From positions 1 through 14,142 of the forward strand of contig JAVVRI010000081.1 in NCBI GenBank assembly GCA_036654795.1: DNA of 14,142 bases, read 5' to 3'. Below, piece after piece: positions 1 through 6,976 of this stretch; positions within the stretch are counted from its first letter, which is position 1, and each line of letters opens with the position of its first letter. The notes under the pieces are model-generated. The model was not told where the DNA came from. It saw nothing but the letters and a program-made list of their open reading frames with translations, and did not search any database. The stretch comes from JAVVRI01 sp036654795. Lineage in GTDB: Bacteria > Bacteroidota > Bacteroidia > Bacteroidales > Tannerellaceae. The position numbers and the translations under genes are program-made.

Positions 1-23
1 ATATTTCTATTTTAAGGTCACTC
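1..23. repeat. Left arm of a 23-bp perfect inverted repeat
   Basis: Positions 1-23 (beginning ATATTTCTAT and ending GGTCACTC) are the exact reverse complement of 14077-14099. The match stops sharply at 23/24 on the inner side; on the outer side it reaches the window edge, so the arm may be longer. Neither arm lies in a recognised gene. A small AAAGCA-TGAG-TGCTTT hairpin follows at 28-43. The function is unknown. The repeat itself is seen directly. Confidence 0.85.
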
Positions 24-145
24 CAGGAAAGCATGAGTGCTTTTAGAGACTCAACGATACTTAAAACGACGCATAACAAACGCCATTTATTTGACTGTAT
101 TATACTGTTTTGTTCTATGCTGTGCGACTACGTTTTCTTCCTGCT
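24..145. other. Intergenic region, no gene recognised
   Basis: No gene with a start codon and a recognisable family is visible here. On the minus strand there is an open stretch of about 41 codons from roughly 123 to the window edge, but it lacks a clear start and resembles nothing I know. Weak self-complementarity is present: a 6-bp hairpin at 28-43, and GCATA at 71-75 facing TATGC at 116-120. Confidence 0.5.
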
Positions 146-328
146 CTAACCTGAATAATTCATAGCCTTTGTTTTTTTAGTCAATCTTAGCTTCTCGAAA
201 TGCATGTAGTCTTTTGGATTATTCCATGATCCACCCCATGTCCATCCCATCTCGACCATTTTACGAACAAGCTCTGACTCTGAAGTGAACGCTTTTGCTT
301 GGGCACCGGTGACTGACCCGAAAATCAT
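146..328 (-). pseudogene. C-terminal remnant of an M15-type peptidoglycan peptidase
   Basis: The readable part is about 60 residues. Its last 45 look like the end of a zinc peptidase of family M15 (D-Ala-D-Ala carboxypeptidase or L-Ala-D-Glu peptidase type): a GWTWGGSWNNPKDYMHFEK core in which HFE would supply the last zinc histidine. The upstream half, with the SxHxxGxAxD motif holding the other two zinc ligands, is missing. The frame stays open up to 394, but that part is a transcription terminator (351-385), so the longer reading is unlikely to be protein. I take it as a decayed gene fragment abutting the 3' side of tRNA-Pro. The ATG at 326-328 is only the first plausible start. An intact small protein is possible but would lack catalytic residues. 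The family call is by eye. Confidence 0.55.
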
Positions 329-350
329 CCATATTATCAGATGTACAGAT

Positions 351-385
351 ATAAAAAAGAGACCTACAATTTCTTGTAAGTCTCT
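351..385 (-). terminator. Intrinsic terminator of the tRNA-Pro transcript
   Basis: Read on the minus strand, AGAGACTTACAA pairs with TTGTAGGTCTCT (12 bp, one G-U) around a GAAA tetraloop at 370-373, followed directly by TTTTTT. It lies 23 nt past the 3' end of the tRNA gene and probably ends both the tRNA transcript and any read-through from aroB. Confidence 0.85.
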
Positions 386-407
386 CTTTATCATTTGCTC
401 AGCAATG

Positions 408-483
408 TCGGGGTGAGAAGATTCGAACTTCCGACCACACGCCCCCCAGACGCGTACTCTAAACCGGGCTGAGCTACACCCCG
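408..483 (-). tRNA. tRNA-Pro (anticodon GGG)
   Basis: The minus strand folds into a full cloverleaf. The acceptor stem is CGGGGTG/CACCCCG with discriminator A at 408. The D arm is GCTC/GAGT with GG in the loop. The anticodon stem CGCGT/GCGTG encloses the 7-nt loop CTGGGGG, giving anticodon GGG, which reads CCC and CCU. The T arm GGAAG/CTTCT carries TTCGAAT. The C1-G72 pair is typical of bacterial tRNA-Pro. The 3' CCA is not encoded and must be added after transcription. The gene lies 36 bp downstream of the aroB stop codon, with its own promoter and terminator. Confidence 0.95.
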
Positions 484-500
484 CTTTTTCATTACGGCTG

Positions 501-531
501 CAAAGATAGATGTTTTAGGTTATATACCAAA
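501..531 (-). promoter_or_regulatory. tRNA-Pro promoter overlapping the end of aroB
   Basis: The minus strand reads TTTG (528-531), then 19 bp, then TATCTTTG (501-508), an exact match to the Bacteroidetes -33/-7 pattern TTTG-N19-TAnnTTTG. The -33 box lies inside the last codons of aroB (stop codon at 520-522). Transcription would start roughly 10 bp before the mature tRNA 5' end. Confidence 0.75.
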
Positions 532-1584
532 ACTTTCACGATAAAAATCGAGTGCTTCTAGTATTATTTCTTTGCTGACAGACTGATTAATCTGAACCTC
601 ACCTACTTTGGAGAGGAGGGTAAAATTGATAATACCGCCTTCGTTCTTCTTATCGTGCGTCATCAGCTCATATAAAGTTTCGTAGTCATTACAACCGAAA
701 CTGAAGGGCGGATAATACTCTTTAATATAATACACCACCTGGCTAAGCCGCTCCATCGGGAAGCCACAGAGCTTATGCGAAAGATAGAGTTCACTGACAA
801 TACCAGCCGCCACAGCATGACCGTGTAGCAAAGGATTCTCCCGCACGAAAGAAAGACTTTCATACGCATGACCGATGGTATGGCCAAAGTTAAGCGCCTT
901 GCGAACGCCCTGTTCCTTCGGATCCTCCGCCACTATTCGCTCTTTGACGGCAACAGACTGAGCCACCAATTTATTCAGATAATCATAATCTACGACCAGA
1001 TCCAAATCGAACAACATCACGGAAGCATAGGTATCTATCGAGCTAATCAGCGCATGCTTGATCATCTCGGCATAGCCGGAAAGCAGGTTGTCACGATCGA
1101 GTGTACGGAGGAAAGAGCCGTCTATAAAGACACAAAGAGGTGGATAAAACGCGCCGATCTCATTTTTCAAGCCATTGAAGTTGATGCCAGTCTTCCCCCC
1201 TACCGCAGCATCCACAGAAGCCATCAGCGTAGTGGGTATATTAATCGTCTGAATACCCCTCTTGAAGGTAGCACCGGCAAAGCCGCCCATATCCGTAATC
1301 ATACCACCTCCCACATTGATCAGCAACGAATTGCGCGAAGCCCCATCATTCGAAAGACGCGACCAGACAGAAGCCAGCACCTCCACATTTTTATGCCCAT
1401 CACCAGCTCCTACGGTGATAACAGAAGCGTTAGCTAATTCAGGCATCGTCCGGATCAGCGGATAACACTGTGCCAACGTATTCACATCCGTGAGGACAAA
1501 CAGTTTGTCGTATTTTAATGTAGATAGAAAATCGTGCAACTCCGCTCTCAGGTCGTTGCAGATAACCACTTGTTGATTTGTCAT
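520..1584 (-). CDS. aroB: 3-dehydroquinate synthase
   Basis: This 354-residue protein matches the usual length of 3-dehydroquinate synthase, the NAD- and metal-dependent cytoplasmic enzyme that converts DAHP to 3-dehydroquinate, step two of the shikimate pathway to aromatic amino acids. Visible family motifs are the NAD-binding GGGMITDMGGFAGATFKRG (about 92-110), PTTLMASVDAAVGGKTGIN (117-135), and the expected zinc ligands: Glu in GYAEMIKHA (near 173), His in NFGHTIGHAYE (near 235) and His in LLHGHAVAAG (near 254). The start ATG at 1584 follows a consensus promoter by about 30 bp, and the Shine-Dalgarno is weak. No other shikimate gene is adjacent. There is no terminator before the tRNA, so the transcript probably reads into the tRNA unit. 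Identification is secure. Confidence 0.97.
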   Translation of the reverse strand: MTNQQVVICNDLRAELHDFLSTLKYDKLFVLTDVNTLAQCYPLIRTMPELANASVITVGAGDGHKNVEVLASVWSRLSNDGASRNSLLINVGGGMITDMGGFAGATFKRGIQTINIPTTLMASVDAAVGGKTGINFNGLKNEIGAFYPPLCVFIDGSFLRTLDRDNLLSGYAEMIKHALISSIDTYASVMLFDLDLVVDYDYLNKLVAQSVAVKERIVAEDPKEQGVRKALNFGHTIGHAYESLSFVRENPLLHGHAVAAGIVSELYLSHKLCGFPMERLSQVVYYIKEYYPPFSFGCNDYETLYELMTHDKKNEGGIINFTLLSKVGEVQINQSVSKEIILEALDFYRESFGI

Positions 1585-1613
1585 CGTTATTCTTTATTTT
1601 ATTCCTTTTGCTA

Positions 1614-1644
1614 CAAAGGTAATCCATGTCTCGTAAATAGCAAA
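1614..1644 (-). promoter_or_regulatory. aroB promoter
   Basis: The minus strand shows TTTG (1641-1644), a 19-bp spacer, and TACCTTTG (1614-1621), matching the Bacteroidetes TTTG-N19-TAnnTTTG pattern. It predicts a leader of about 20-25 nt before the aroB ATG at 1584. It is divergent from the nuclease gene promoter, within a 148-bp intergenic space. Confidence 0.75.
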
Positions 1645-1676
1645 ACGAAAGGATAAACAATAATAAGATTGCACTA

Positions 1677-1707
1677 TTGGTAATTCTAAAAAAGAATTGT
1701 AACTTTG
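1677..1707 (+). promoter_or_regulatory. Promoter of the Rpn-type nuclease gene with a palindrome in the spacer
   Basis: TAACTTTG (1700-1707) fits the -7 box, and TTGG (1677-1680) sits 19 bp upstream as an imperfect -33 box. The spacer contains the inverted repeat AATTCT-N5-AGAATT (1682-1698), a position where a bound repressor would block RNA polymerase. The operator role is inference. Transcription would start near 1714, before the ATG at 1733. Confidence 0.6.
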
Positions 1708-1732
1708 GCTACACTTTTAATATTTGTATCGT

Positions 1733-2785
1733 ATGACAGTAATAGCCAATCCTATTTATGACGCCGTCTTTAAATTTATGATGGAAGACGATAAAGTGGC
1801 ACGTCTTTTGCTCTCCGCCTTACTAAAGAAGGAAATAATAGAACTGGAGATGCGCCAACAAGAGTTTACGAAGATGAACAAAAATCGTATCTCTCTGTTT
1901 CGTATGGACTTTGCAGCAAAAATACGCGACGATGACGGTAGCGAACATCTTGTGCTTATCGAGCTGCAGAAGACATGGCTCGCCACAGAGACCCTCCGCT
2001 TTCGGCAATACTTGGGCTCTCAGTATCTGAGTCCGCGAAACATGCGCTCGGACGATGAGTCTACGTATGGACTACCTATCATTTCCATTTATATACTCGG
2101 ACATCTGCTGGGCGACTTGAAAGAGCCCGTTGTCTACGTTCGCCGTCAGTATCTGGATTATGACGACCGCGTAATCGACCGAAAAGATCCCTTTATTGAA
2201 AGCTTGACGCATGATAGCGTCATTGTGCAGATTCCCCACTTGCAAGGGCGCACCCGCACACGTCTGGAACGTTTGTTGAATGTTTTCGACCAGGAATACC
2301 GCCTCAAAGACGACGACCATCTGCTGAAAATAGACGAGACACAGTTTCCACCCGAAGAAATGCGTATCGTCATCCGCCTCCTCTCCGCTTGTTCAACCCC
2401 TGAAGTTCGTCAAGAAATGGACATCGAAGATCAAATCCTCTCCGAAATAGAAGCCCGTGATACCGTCATTATGCAAAAGAACCAGATGATTGAGCAGAAG
2501 GCTCAAGTGATCGAACAGAAGGAGCAGATGATCGAACAGAAAAAGCAGGTGATAGAACAGAAGGAGCAGGTGATCGAACAGAAGGACCAGATGATTGAGC
2601 AGAAGGCTCAAGTGATCGAACAGAAGGAGCAGGTGATCGAACAAAGCAAGCAAATGATCGAGCAGAAAGACCAGCTAATTGAACAGCAAAAAGCGCTAAT
2701 GAACAAAATGGCTCAAATACTTGCGCAAGAAGGAAAATCAGTAGATGACATTCTGCAAGAGCTCTCTCATCCAGCCGGGAAATAG
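1733..2785 (+). CDS. Rpn family PD-(D/E)XK nuclease (putative transposase family) with heptad-repeat tail
   Basis: This 350-residue protein opens with NPIYDAVFKFMMED, the hallmark start of the Rpn/PDDEXK_2 family. The nuclease core is visible as RMDF (Asp59) and LIELQK (Glu77, Gln79, Lys80), a PD-(D/E)XK-type active site. Known members are DNA endonucleases that promote RecA-independent recombination, and some act in phage defence. From about residue 225 to 340 the protein is a charged, glutamine-rich coiled coil containing ten consecutive heptads of the form xIEQxxx (2486-2695). I chose the ATG at 1733 because it gives the standard N terminus; an in-frame TTG at 1724 would add only three residues. 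The gene stands alone between aroB and alaS with its own promoter and a shared terminator. No transposon ends, helicase or partner gene are adjacent. Family assignment is firm; the biological role in this strain is not known. Confidence 0.9.
   Translation: MTVIANPIYDAVFKFMMEDDKVARLLLSALLKKEIIELEMRQQEFTKMNKNRISLFRMDFAAKIRDDDGSEHLVLIELQKTWLATETLRFRQYLGSQYLSPRNMRSDDESTYGLPIISIYILGHLLGDLKEPVVYVRRQYLDYDDRVIDRKDPFIESLTHDSVIVQIPHLQGRTRTRLERLLNVFDQEYRLKDDDHLLKIDETQFPPEEMRIVIRLLSACSTPEVRQEMDIEDQILSEIEARDTVIMQKNQMIEQKAQVIEQKEQMIEQKKQVIEQKEQVIEQKDQMIEQKAQVIEQKEQVIEQSKQMIEQKDQLIEQQKALMNKMAQILAQEGKSVDDILQELSHPAGK
2486..2695 (+). repeat. Ten tandem 21-bp (7-codon) repeats in the nuclease gene
   Basis: Ten in-frame units encode heptads such as MIEQKAQ, VIEQKEQ and LIEQQKA. 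Within them a longer duplication is evident: 2481-2527 is identical over 47 bp to 2586-2632, offset by exactly 105 bp, which is five units. This suggests recent expansion by slippage or recombination. Because the unit is 21 bp, copy-number change keeps the reading frame and alters only coiled-coil length. Confidence 0.92.
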
Positions 2786-2798
2786 CACATATAGTATC

Positions 2799-2840
2799 AA
2801 AAAAAGGGATCAGCCAGTGTCGGTTGATCCCTTTTCTTTT
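2799..2840. terminator. Bidirectional terminator between the nuclease gene and alaS
   Basis: AAAAGGGATCAGCC (2802-2815) pairs with GGTTGATCCCTTTT (2822-2835): 14 bp with one G-U and a 6-nt loop. The plus strand continues with CTTTT and the minus strand with further T residues, so it can serve both convergent genes. It lies 14 bp past the nuclease stop and 22 bp past the alaS stop. Confidence 0.88.
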
Positions 2841-2857
2841 GATGTTATTTAGCGAAT

Positions 2858-5479
2858 TTACTTCATTCCGGCTGCCTCTTTGATAGAGTCTATAGCTTCC
2901 ATCAGCCCATTGATGTTTTTACCTCCGGCTGTTGCGAAATGAGGCTGACCGCCACCACCGCCTTCAATGTGACGGGCGGCGTCTTTTACCAGTTTACCTG
3001 CATGCAGACCACCTGCCACCAGATCGGCGCTCATCATAACCATCACGTTAGCTTTTCCTTCGTCCAGAATACCGGCTACGAAGAAGAAGCTTTCGTTCAG
3101 ATCACTTTTCAGTTGGAAAGCAACGTCTTTCATAGCATCCATGCTGGCTTCACCAATGAAGGTGAGCTGCTTCACGCCATCATGCTCTTTTGCTTTTGCC
3201 AATATTTCCTTCTTCAGACGGATGGCCTTTTCGCGAATATAGTCTTCCAAGTGCTTTTTCATCTCTGCATTCTCCTCTACCGACTTGCGGATAGCTTGCG
3301 AGATATTGGGAATATTGTTGAACATGCTGCGCAGTTCACGAATCATATCTTGTTGGGCAAAGACAAATTCCTCAGCACCTTCGGCCGTTACGGCTTCAAT
3401 ACGTCGTACACCGGCGGCAATGGAACTTTCGCCTACGATACGCATGGAGCCAATCATACCCGTTGACGGAATGTGTGTACCACCGCATAATTCTATAGAA
3501 CTGCCATACTTTACAACACGTACTTCATCGCCATACTTCTCGCCAAACAAAGCCATAGCGCCTAGCTCTTTGGCCTGTGCAATTGGCATGTTACGACGTT
3601 CTTCTATGGGATGGTTGGCACGAATCTTACAATTCACCTTAATTTCGACTTCGCGAATCTCCTCGTCCGTCACTTTCTGGAAGTGGGAGAAGTCGAAACG
3701 AAGCGTGTCTGGCGAGACGTAAGAGCCTTTCTGTTCCACATGGTTGCCCAGTACTTCGCGCAAGGCTTCGTGCAGCAGGTGCGTCACCGAGTGGTTACAT
3801 TCGCTTTGAATGCGCTTGTCACCATTAATCTTTGCTGTAAAGGTTGTCGTCAAGTTCTTTGGCAGGCGGGAAACAAAATGAACCGGCAGATTATTTTCGC
3901 GTTTGGTGTCGATCACGTCCACCTTTTCATCGTCCGATATCAGCCAGCCGGTGTCGCCCACCTGTCCACCCATTTCGGCATAGAAAGGAGTCTGGTCGAG
4001 CACGATCTGGAAGAGTTCTTTGTTCTTTTGCTTAATCTTGCGGTAGCGGAGTATCTCGGCGTCACATTCGAACAGGTCGTAACCCACGAACTTGCATTCG
4101 CCCTCTTTAATCGTAATCCAGTCTCCCGTCTCAATGGCGGCAGCGTTGCGGGCACGTTCTTTTTGCTTTTGCATCTCTACGTTAAACTCGTCGATGTTCA
4201 CCTCCATATTGTTTTCGCGCAGGATCAGCTCTGTCAGGTCGAGCGGGAAACCGAACGTATCGTATAGGGTAAAGGCATCTCCACCACTAATGATGTATTG
4301 TCCGGCGGCTTTGGCATCTTCTATCTTTTTATCCAGCATACGGATACCTGTTTCCAAGGTACGCAGGAAGGATTCTTCTTCTTCTTTGACCACTTTGCCG
4401 ATCAGCGTCTGTTGAGCGATCAGTTCAGGATAGGCATCGCCCATCGTGTCGATCAGCACTGGCAGCAGTGTGTACATAAAGGCTTCGCGACGGCCAAGGA
4501 ACGTATAACCGTAACGAACGGCACGACGCAAAATACGGCGGATCACATAACCTGCCTTGGCATTGGAAGGCAACTGACCATCGGTAATAGAAAAAGCAAT
4601 CGTACGAATATGGTCGGCAATGACGCGCATCGCCACGTCCTGTGGCTTATTTTCGCCATACTTCACACCGGCAAGTGCGGCAATGGCTTGCAGTAGGGGT
4701 TGGAATACATCCGTGTCGTAATTGGAGGTTTTACCCTGAAGCGACATACAAAGACGTTCGAAACCCATACCCGTATCAATCACCTTGGCAGGAAGCGGTT
4801 CCAACGAGCCGTCTGCTTTGCGGTTGAACTGCATGAACACCAGGTTCCATATTTCGATCACCTGCGGATGGTCTTTGTTCACCATCTCAGCGCCACTGGA
4901 GGCAGCGCGCTCAGCGTCCGGACGAAGATCAATATGTATTTCGGAGCAGGGACCACATGGACCGGTGTCTCCCATTTCCCAGAAGTTGTCATGTTTGTTG
5001 CCGTTGATGATGTGATCCTTCGGCAGGTATTGTTCCCAATAGCCAGCGGCCTCATTATCGCGCTCCAGCCCCTCGGGTGCGTATCCTTCGAAAACAGTGG
5101 CGTAAAGGCGTTTCGGTTCCAGTTTGAGGACTTCTACCAGATATTCCCAAGCCCAGTCGATAGCTTCCTTCTTGAAATAGTCGCCAAACGACCAGTTGCC
5201 AAGCATCTCGAACATGGTGTGGTGATAGGTGTCATGGCCTACCTCTTCCAAGTCGTTATGTTTTCCGCTCACACGAAGGCATTTCTGTGAGTCCGCGACG
5301 CGAGAATGTTTGATGGGTACATTACCCAAAATAATATCTTTAAACTGATTCATCCCTGCATTGGTAAACATTAATGTAGGGTCTCCCTTCACTACCATTG
5401 GAGCTGAAGGCACAATTTGGTGCTGTTTAGAAGCGAAGAATGCTTTAAACGACTCACGGATTTCTTTTGCTGTCAACAT
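2858..5479 (-). CDS. alaS: Alanyl-tRNA synthetase
   Basis: The 873-residue length is standard for bacterial AlaRS, which charges tRNA-Ala and hydrolyses mischarged Ser and Gly. The class II catalytic domain occupies about 1-250, with FTNAGMNQFKD (38-48), YHHTMFEMLGNWSFGDYF (85-102) and the DTGMGFERL motif (235-243). The editing domain carries the zinc and hydrolysis motifs HSVTH (563-567) and CGGTH (665-669). The C-terminal C-Ala domain ends with the glycine-rich GGGGGQPHFATAGG (840-853). All hallmark residues are present, so the enzyme should be fully functional. The start ATG at 5479 gives the conserved MLTAKEIRESFKAFF N terminus. The gene is transcribed alone, divergent from the M23 peptidase gene, and ends at a shared hairpin terminator. 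Confidence 0.98.
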   Translation of the reverse strand: MLTAKEIRESFKAFFASKQHQIVPSAPMVVKGDPTLMFTNAGMNQFKDIILGNVPIKHSRVADSQKCLRVSGKHNDLEEVGHDTYHHTMFEMLGNWSFGDYFKKEAIDWAWEYLVEVLKLEPKRLYATVFEGYAPEGLERDNEAAGYWEQYLPKDHIINGNKHDNFWEMGDTGPCGPCSEIHIDLRPDAERAASSGAEMVNKDHPQVIEIWNLVFMQFNRKADGSLEPLPAKVIDTGMGFERLCMSLQGKTSNYDTDVFQPLLQAIAALAGVKYGENKPQDVAMRVIADHIRTIAFSITDGQLPSNAKAGYVIRRILRRAVRYGYTFLGRREAFMYTLLPVLIDTMGDAYPELIAQQTLIGKVVKEEEESFLRTLETGIRMLDKKIEDAKAAGQYIISGGDAFTLYDTFGFPLDLTELILRENNMEVNIDEFNVEMQKQKERARNAAAIETGDWITIKEGECKFVGYDLFECDAEILRYRKIKQKNKELFQIVLDQTPFYAEMGGQVGDTGWLISDDEKVDVIDTKRENNLPVHFVSRLPKNLTTTFTAKINGDKRIQSECNHSVTHLLHEALREVLGNHVEQKGSYVSPDTLRFDFSHFQKVTDEEIREVEIKVNCKIRANHPIEERRNMPIAQAKELGAMALFGEKYGDEVRVVKYGSSIELCGGTHIPSTGMIGSMRIVGESSIAAGVRRIEAVTAEGAEEFVFAQQDMIRELRSMFNNIPNISQAIRKSVEENAEMKKHLEDYIREKAIRLKKEILAKAKEHDGVKQLTFIGEASMDAMKDVAFQLKSDLNESFFFVAGILDEGKANVMVMMSADLVAGGLHAGKLVKDAARHIEGGGGGQPHFATAGGKNINGLMEAIDSIKEAAGMK

Positions 5480-5517
5480 AATCTCTATCTAGTTCTCGTT
5501 AATATTCTGAAAAACAA

Positions 5518-5548
5518 TTTGCAAAAGTACAGCAATTTATTATTTTTG
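5518..5548 (+). promoter_or_regulatory. Promoter of the M23 peptidase operon
   Basis: TTTG (5518-5521), a 19-bp spacer and TATTTTTG (5541-5548) match the Bacteroidetes pattern exactly. The predicted leader before the ATG at 5575 is about 20 nt. The spacer contains the opposing alaS -7 element, so both promoters probably cannot be occupied at once. Confidence 0.75.
5522..5529 (-). promoter_or_regulatory. Probable -7 element of alaS
   Basis: TACTTTTG on the minus strand fits TAnnTTTG and lies 42 bp upstream of the alaS ATG. No good TTTG -33 box is found at the usual spacing, so the promoter is incomplete by eye. The element lies within the spacer of the opposing M23 promoter. Confidence 0.5.
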
Positions 5549-5574
5549 TAGTCATATTAGCAATAAATTATTCA

Positions 5575-6558
5575 ATGAAGCTATTTAATTCGCGTAAAAC
5601 GTACTATTTATACAATCCGAACACCCTCAATTACGAGCGTGTGTACCCTTCGGCAAAAGATCGGTTCTTCATGGTTATGCGCCATCTGAGCATAGGTATC
5701 GTCATCGGGTTCGGTATATTCTTTCTTCTGAGCCATACGCTCGATTCGCCAATGGAGTCTTTGCTCCGTAAGGAAAACAAACTGATGCAAACGCAATACG
5801 AAGTGCTTTCGCTTCGCTTAACTGGGGCTTTAAAGGTGCTGGACGACATTCAGCAGCGCGACGAAAACCTCTATCGCGCCATCTTTCAGGCCGAATCCAT
5901 TCCGGAATCCGTACGTAAGTCCGGCTTCGGGGGAAGTAATCGGTATGAGCACCTGATGACCCTCTCCAATCCTGAGCTAGTCGTCTCCACCAGCCAAAAG
6001 ATGGACATATTGCGCAAGCAACTCTATATACAATCTAACTCATTGGAGGAATTAATCGCATTAGGCAAGAACCAAGAGGAGCGCAGCAAATGCATCCCCG
6101 CCATCCAGCCAATTGCTAATAAAGACTTGCGTCAGACAGCTTCCGGTTACGGTATGCGTATCGACCCCATCTATCGTACACCCCGCTTTCACTCCGGCAT
6201 GGACTTTTCCGCCAAGGTGGGTACGGAGATTTATGCAACGGGCGACGGTGTTGTCACCTTTGCCGCTTGGAAACAGGGATACGGTAATTGCTTAATCATA
6301 AACCATGGACACGGATACGAAACATTATACGGACACATGAGCAAATACAAAGCGCGTGTTGGCCAGAAAGTAACGCGCGGCGAAGTAATCGGCGAAGTAG
6401 GCAACACAGGCAAATCGACCGGCCCGCACCTGCACTACGAGGTAATGGTTCGCGGAAAGTATGACAACCCTTCGCGTTACTACTACATGGATCTTACACC
6501 TGAAGAGTATGACCGTATGATACAGATCGCAGAAAACCATGGTCAGGTTATGGACTAA
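5575..6558 (+). CDS. Membrane-anchored M23 (LytM-type) peptidoglycan endopeptidase
   Basis: This 327-residue protein has a cytoplasmic N terminus with a conserved tyrosine-rich stretch, one membrane helix at about 37-53 (HLSIGIVIGFGIFFLLS), a coiled-coil or linker region at about 60-165, and a C-terminal M23 domain at about 185-300. The zinc and catalytic residues are intact: His206 and Asp210 (HSGMD), His254 (YGHMS), and His285 and His287 (GPHLHYE). It should therefore be an active zinc metallopeptidase acting on peptide cross-bridges in the periplasm, not a degenerate EnvC-like activator. This type II membrane arrangement is common in Bacteroidetes M23 proteins. The MerR-type gene starts 26 bp downstream, in the same transcription unit. 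The exact substrate and division or elongation role cannot be read from sequence. Confidence 0.92.
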   Translation: MKLFNSRKTYYLYNPNTLNYERVYPSAKDRFFMVMRHLSIGIVIGFGIFFLLSHTLDSPMESLLRKENKLMQTQYEVLSLRLTGALKVLDDIQQRDENLYRAIFQAESIPESVRKSGFGGSNRYEHLMTLSNPELVVSTSQKMDILRKQLYIQSNSLEELIALGKNQEERSKCIPAIQPIANKDLRQTASGYGMRIDPIYRTPRFHSGMDFSAKVGTEIYATGDGVVTFAAWKQGYGNCLIINHGHGYETLYGHMSKYKARVGQKVTRGEVIGEVGNTGKSTGPHLHYEVMVRGKYDNPSRYYYMDLTPEEYDRMIQIAENHGQVMD

Positions 6559-6584
6559 ATTCCCTTTAAACACAATGACACAGT

Positions 6585-6941
6585 ATGGGACTTAAAAAAG
6601 ACAAAGACCTGAAGCTTTATTTCTCGATCAGCGAAGTAGCTGAAATGTTCGACATCAACGACTCTACTCTGCGCTTCTGGGAAAAGGAGTTCGACATCAT
6701 CCACCCCCGAAAGACAGCCAAGGGTACGCGCTTCTACAAACAAGAAGATATTGACTCCGTCCGCCTCATTTTCCACCTCGTAAAGGAGCGGGGAATGACC
6801 TTGGCAGGTGCCCGGCAAAAACTGAAGGAGAATCGCGAAACGACCTTCCAGCGGGAAGAGATTGTCAATCAACTAAAGCAGATAAAAGAAGAACTAATCT
6901 CCATGCGCGATGCCTTCGAAGCCCTTCAACCCGGAGAGTAG
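6585..6941 (+). CDS. MerR family transcriptional regulator
   Basis: This 118-residue protein begins with a winged helix-turn-helix of the MerR superfamily: YFSISEVAEMFDINDSTLRFWEKEF (about 12-36), then RFYKQEDIDSVRLIFHLVKERGMTLAGARQKL (about 49-80). A short C-terminal helix (about 85-115) would form the dimerisation coiled coil. It has no cysteine-rich or larger effector-binding domain, so it is a minimal MerR-like protein without an obvious ligand pocket. It follows the M23 gene by 26 bp with no terminator or promoter between, so co-transcription is likely. Its target is unknown; a candidate palindrome lies at 6977-7001, just upstream of the next gene. Family assignment is firm. Confidence 0.92.
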   Translation: MGLKKDKDLKLYFSISEVAEMFDINDSTLRFWEKEFDIIHPRKTAKGTRFYKQEDIDSVRLIFHLVKERGMTLAGARQKLKENRETTFQREEIVNQLKQIKEELISMRDAFEALQPGE

Positions 6942-6976
6942 CGCCGGGAGCACAAAAAAGCAAACAAACAGTTAGC

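Noticed and set aside
329..394. N-terminal extension of the M15 fragment up to 394
   Set aside because: These codons coincide with the tRNA terminator hairpin and its T tract, so the open frame is probably accidental.
868..1437. 189-codon plus-strand frame opposite aroB
   Set aside because: Shadow of aroB; composition is a frame artefact and no motif is recognisable.
2486..2695. The 21-bp repeats as a CRISPR array
   Set aside because: Units are contiguous, in frame and encode coiled-coil heptads; there are no spacers.
1733..2785. The nuclease gene as part of an insertion sequence
   Set aside because: Although the family is often labelled putative transposase, no terminal inverted repeats or target duplications flank it, and it sits neatly between a promoter and a shared terminator.
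3611..4267. 218-codon plus-strand frame opposite alaS (and similar ones at 2939-3466 and 4700-5290)
   Set aside because: All are antisense shadows of the conserved alaS coding sequence, with no family features.
6928..6947. Small CCCGG/CCGGG hairpin at the end of the MerR gene as a terminator
   Set aside because: The stem is only 5 bp with a 9-nt loop and is followed by A residues on the coding strand, so there is no T tract.
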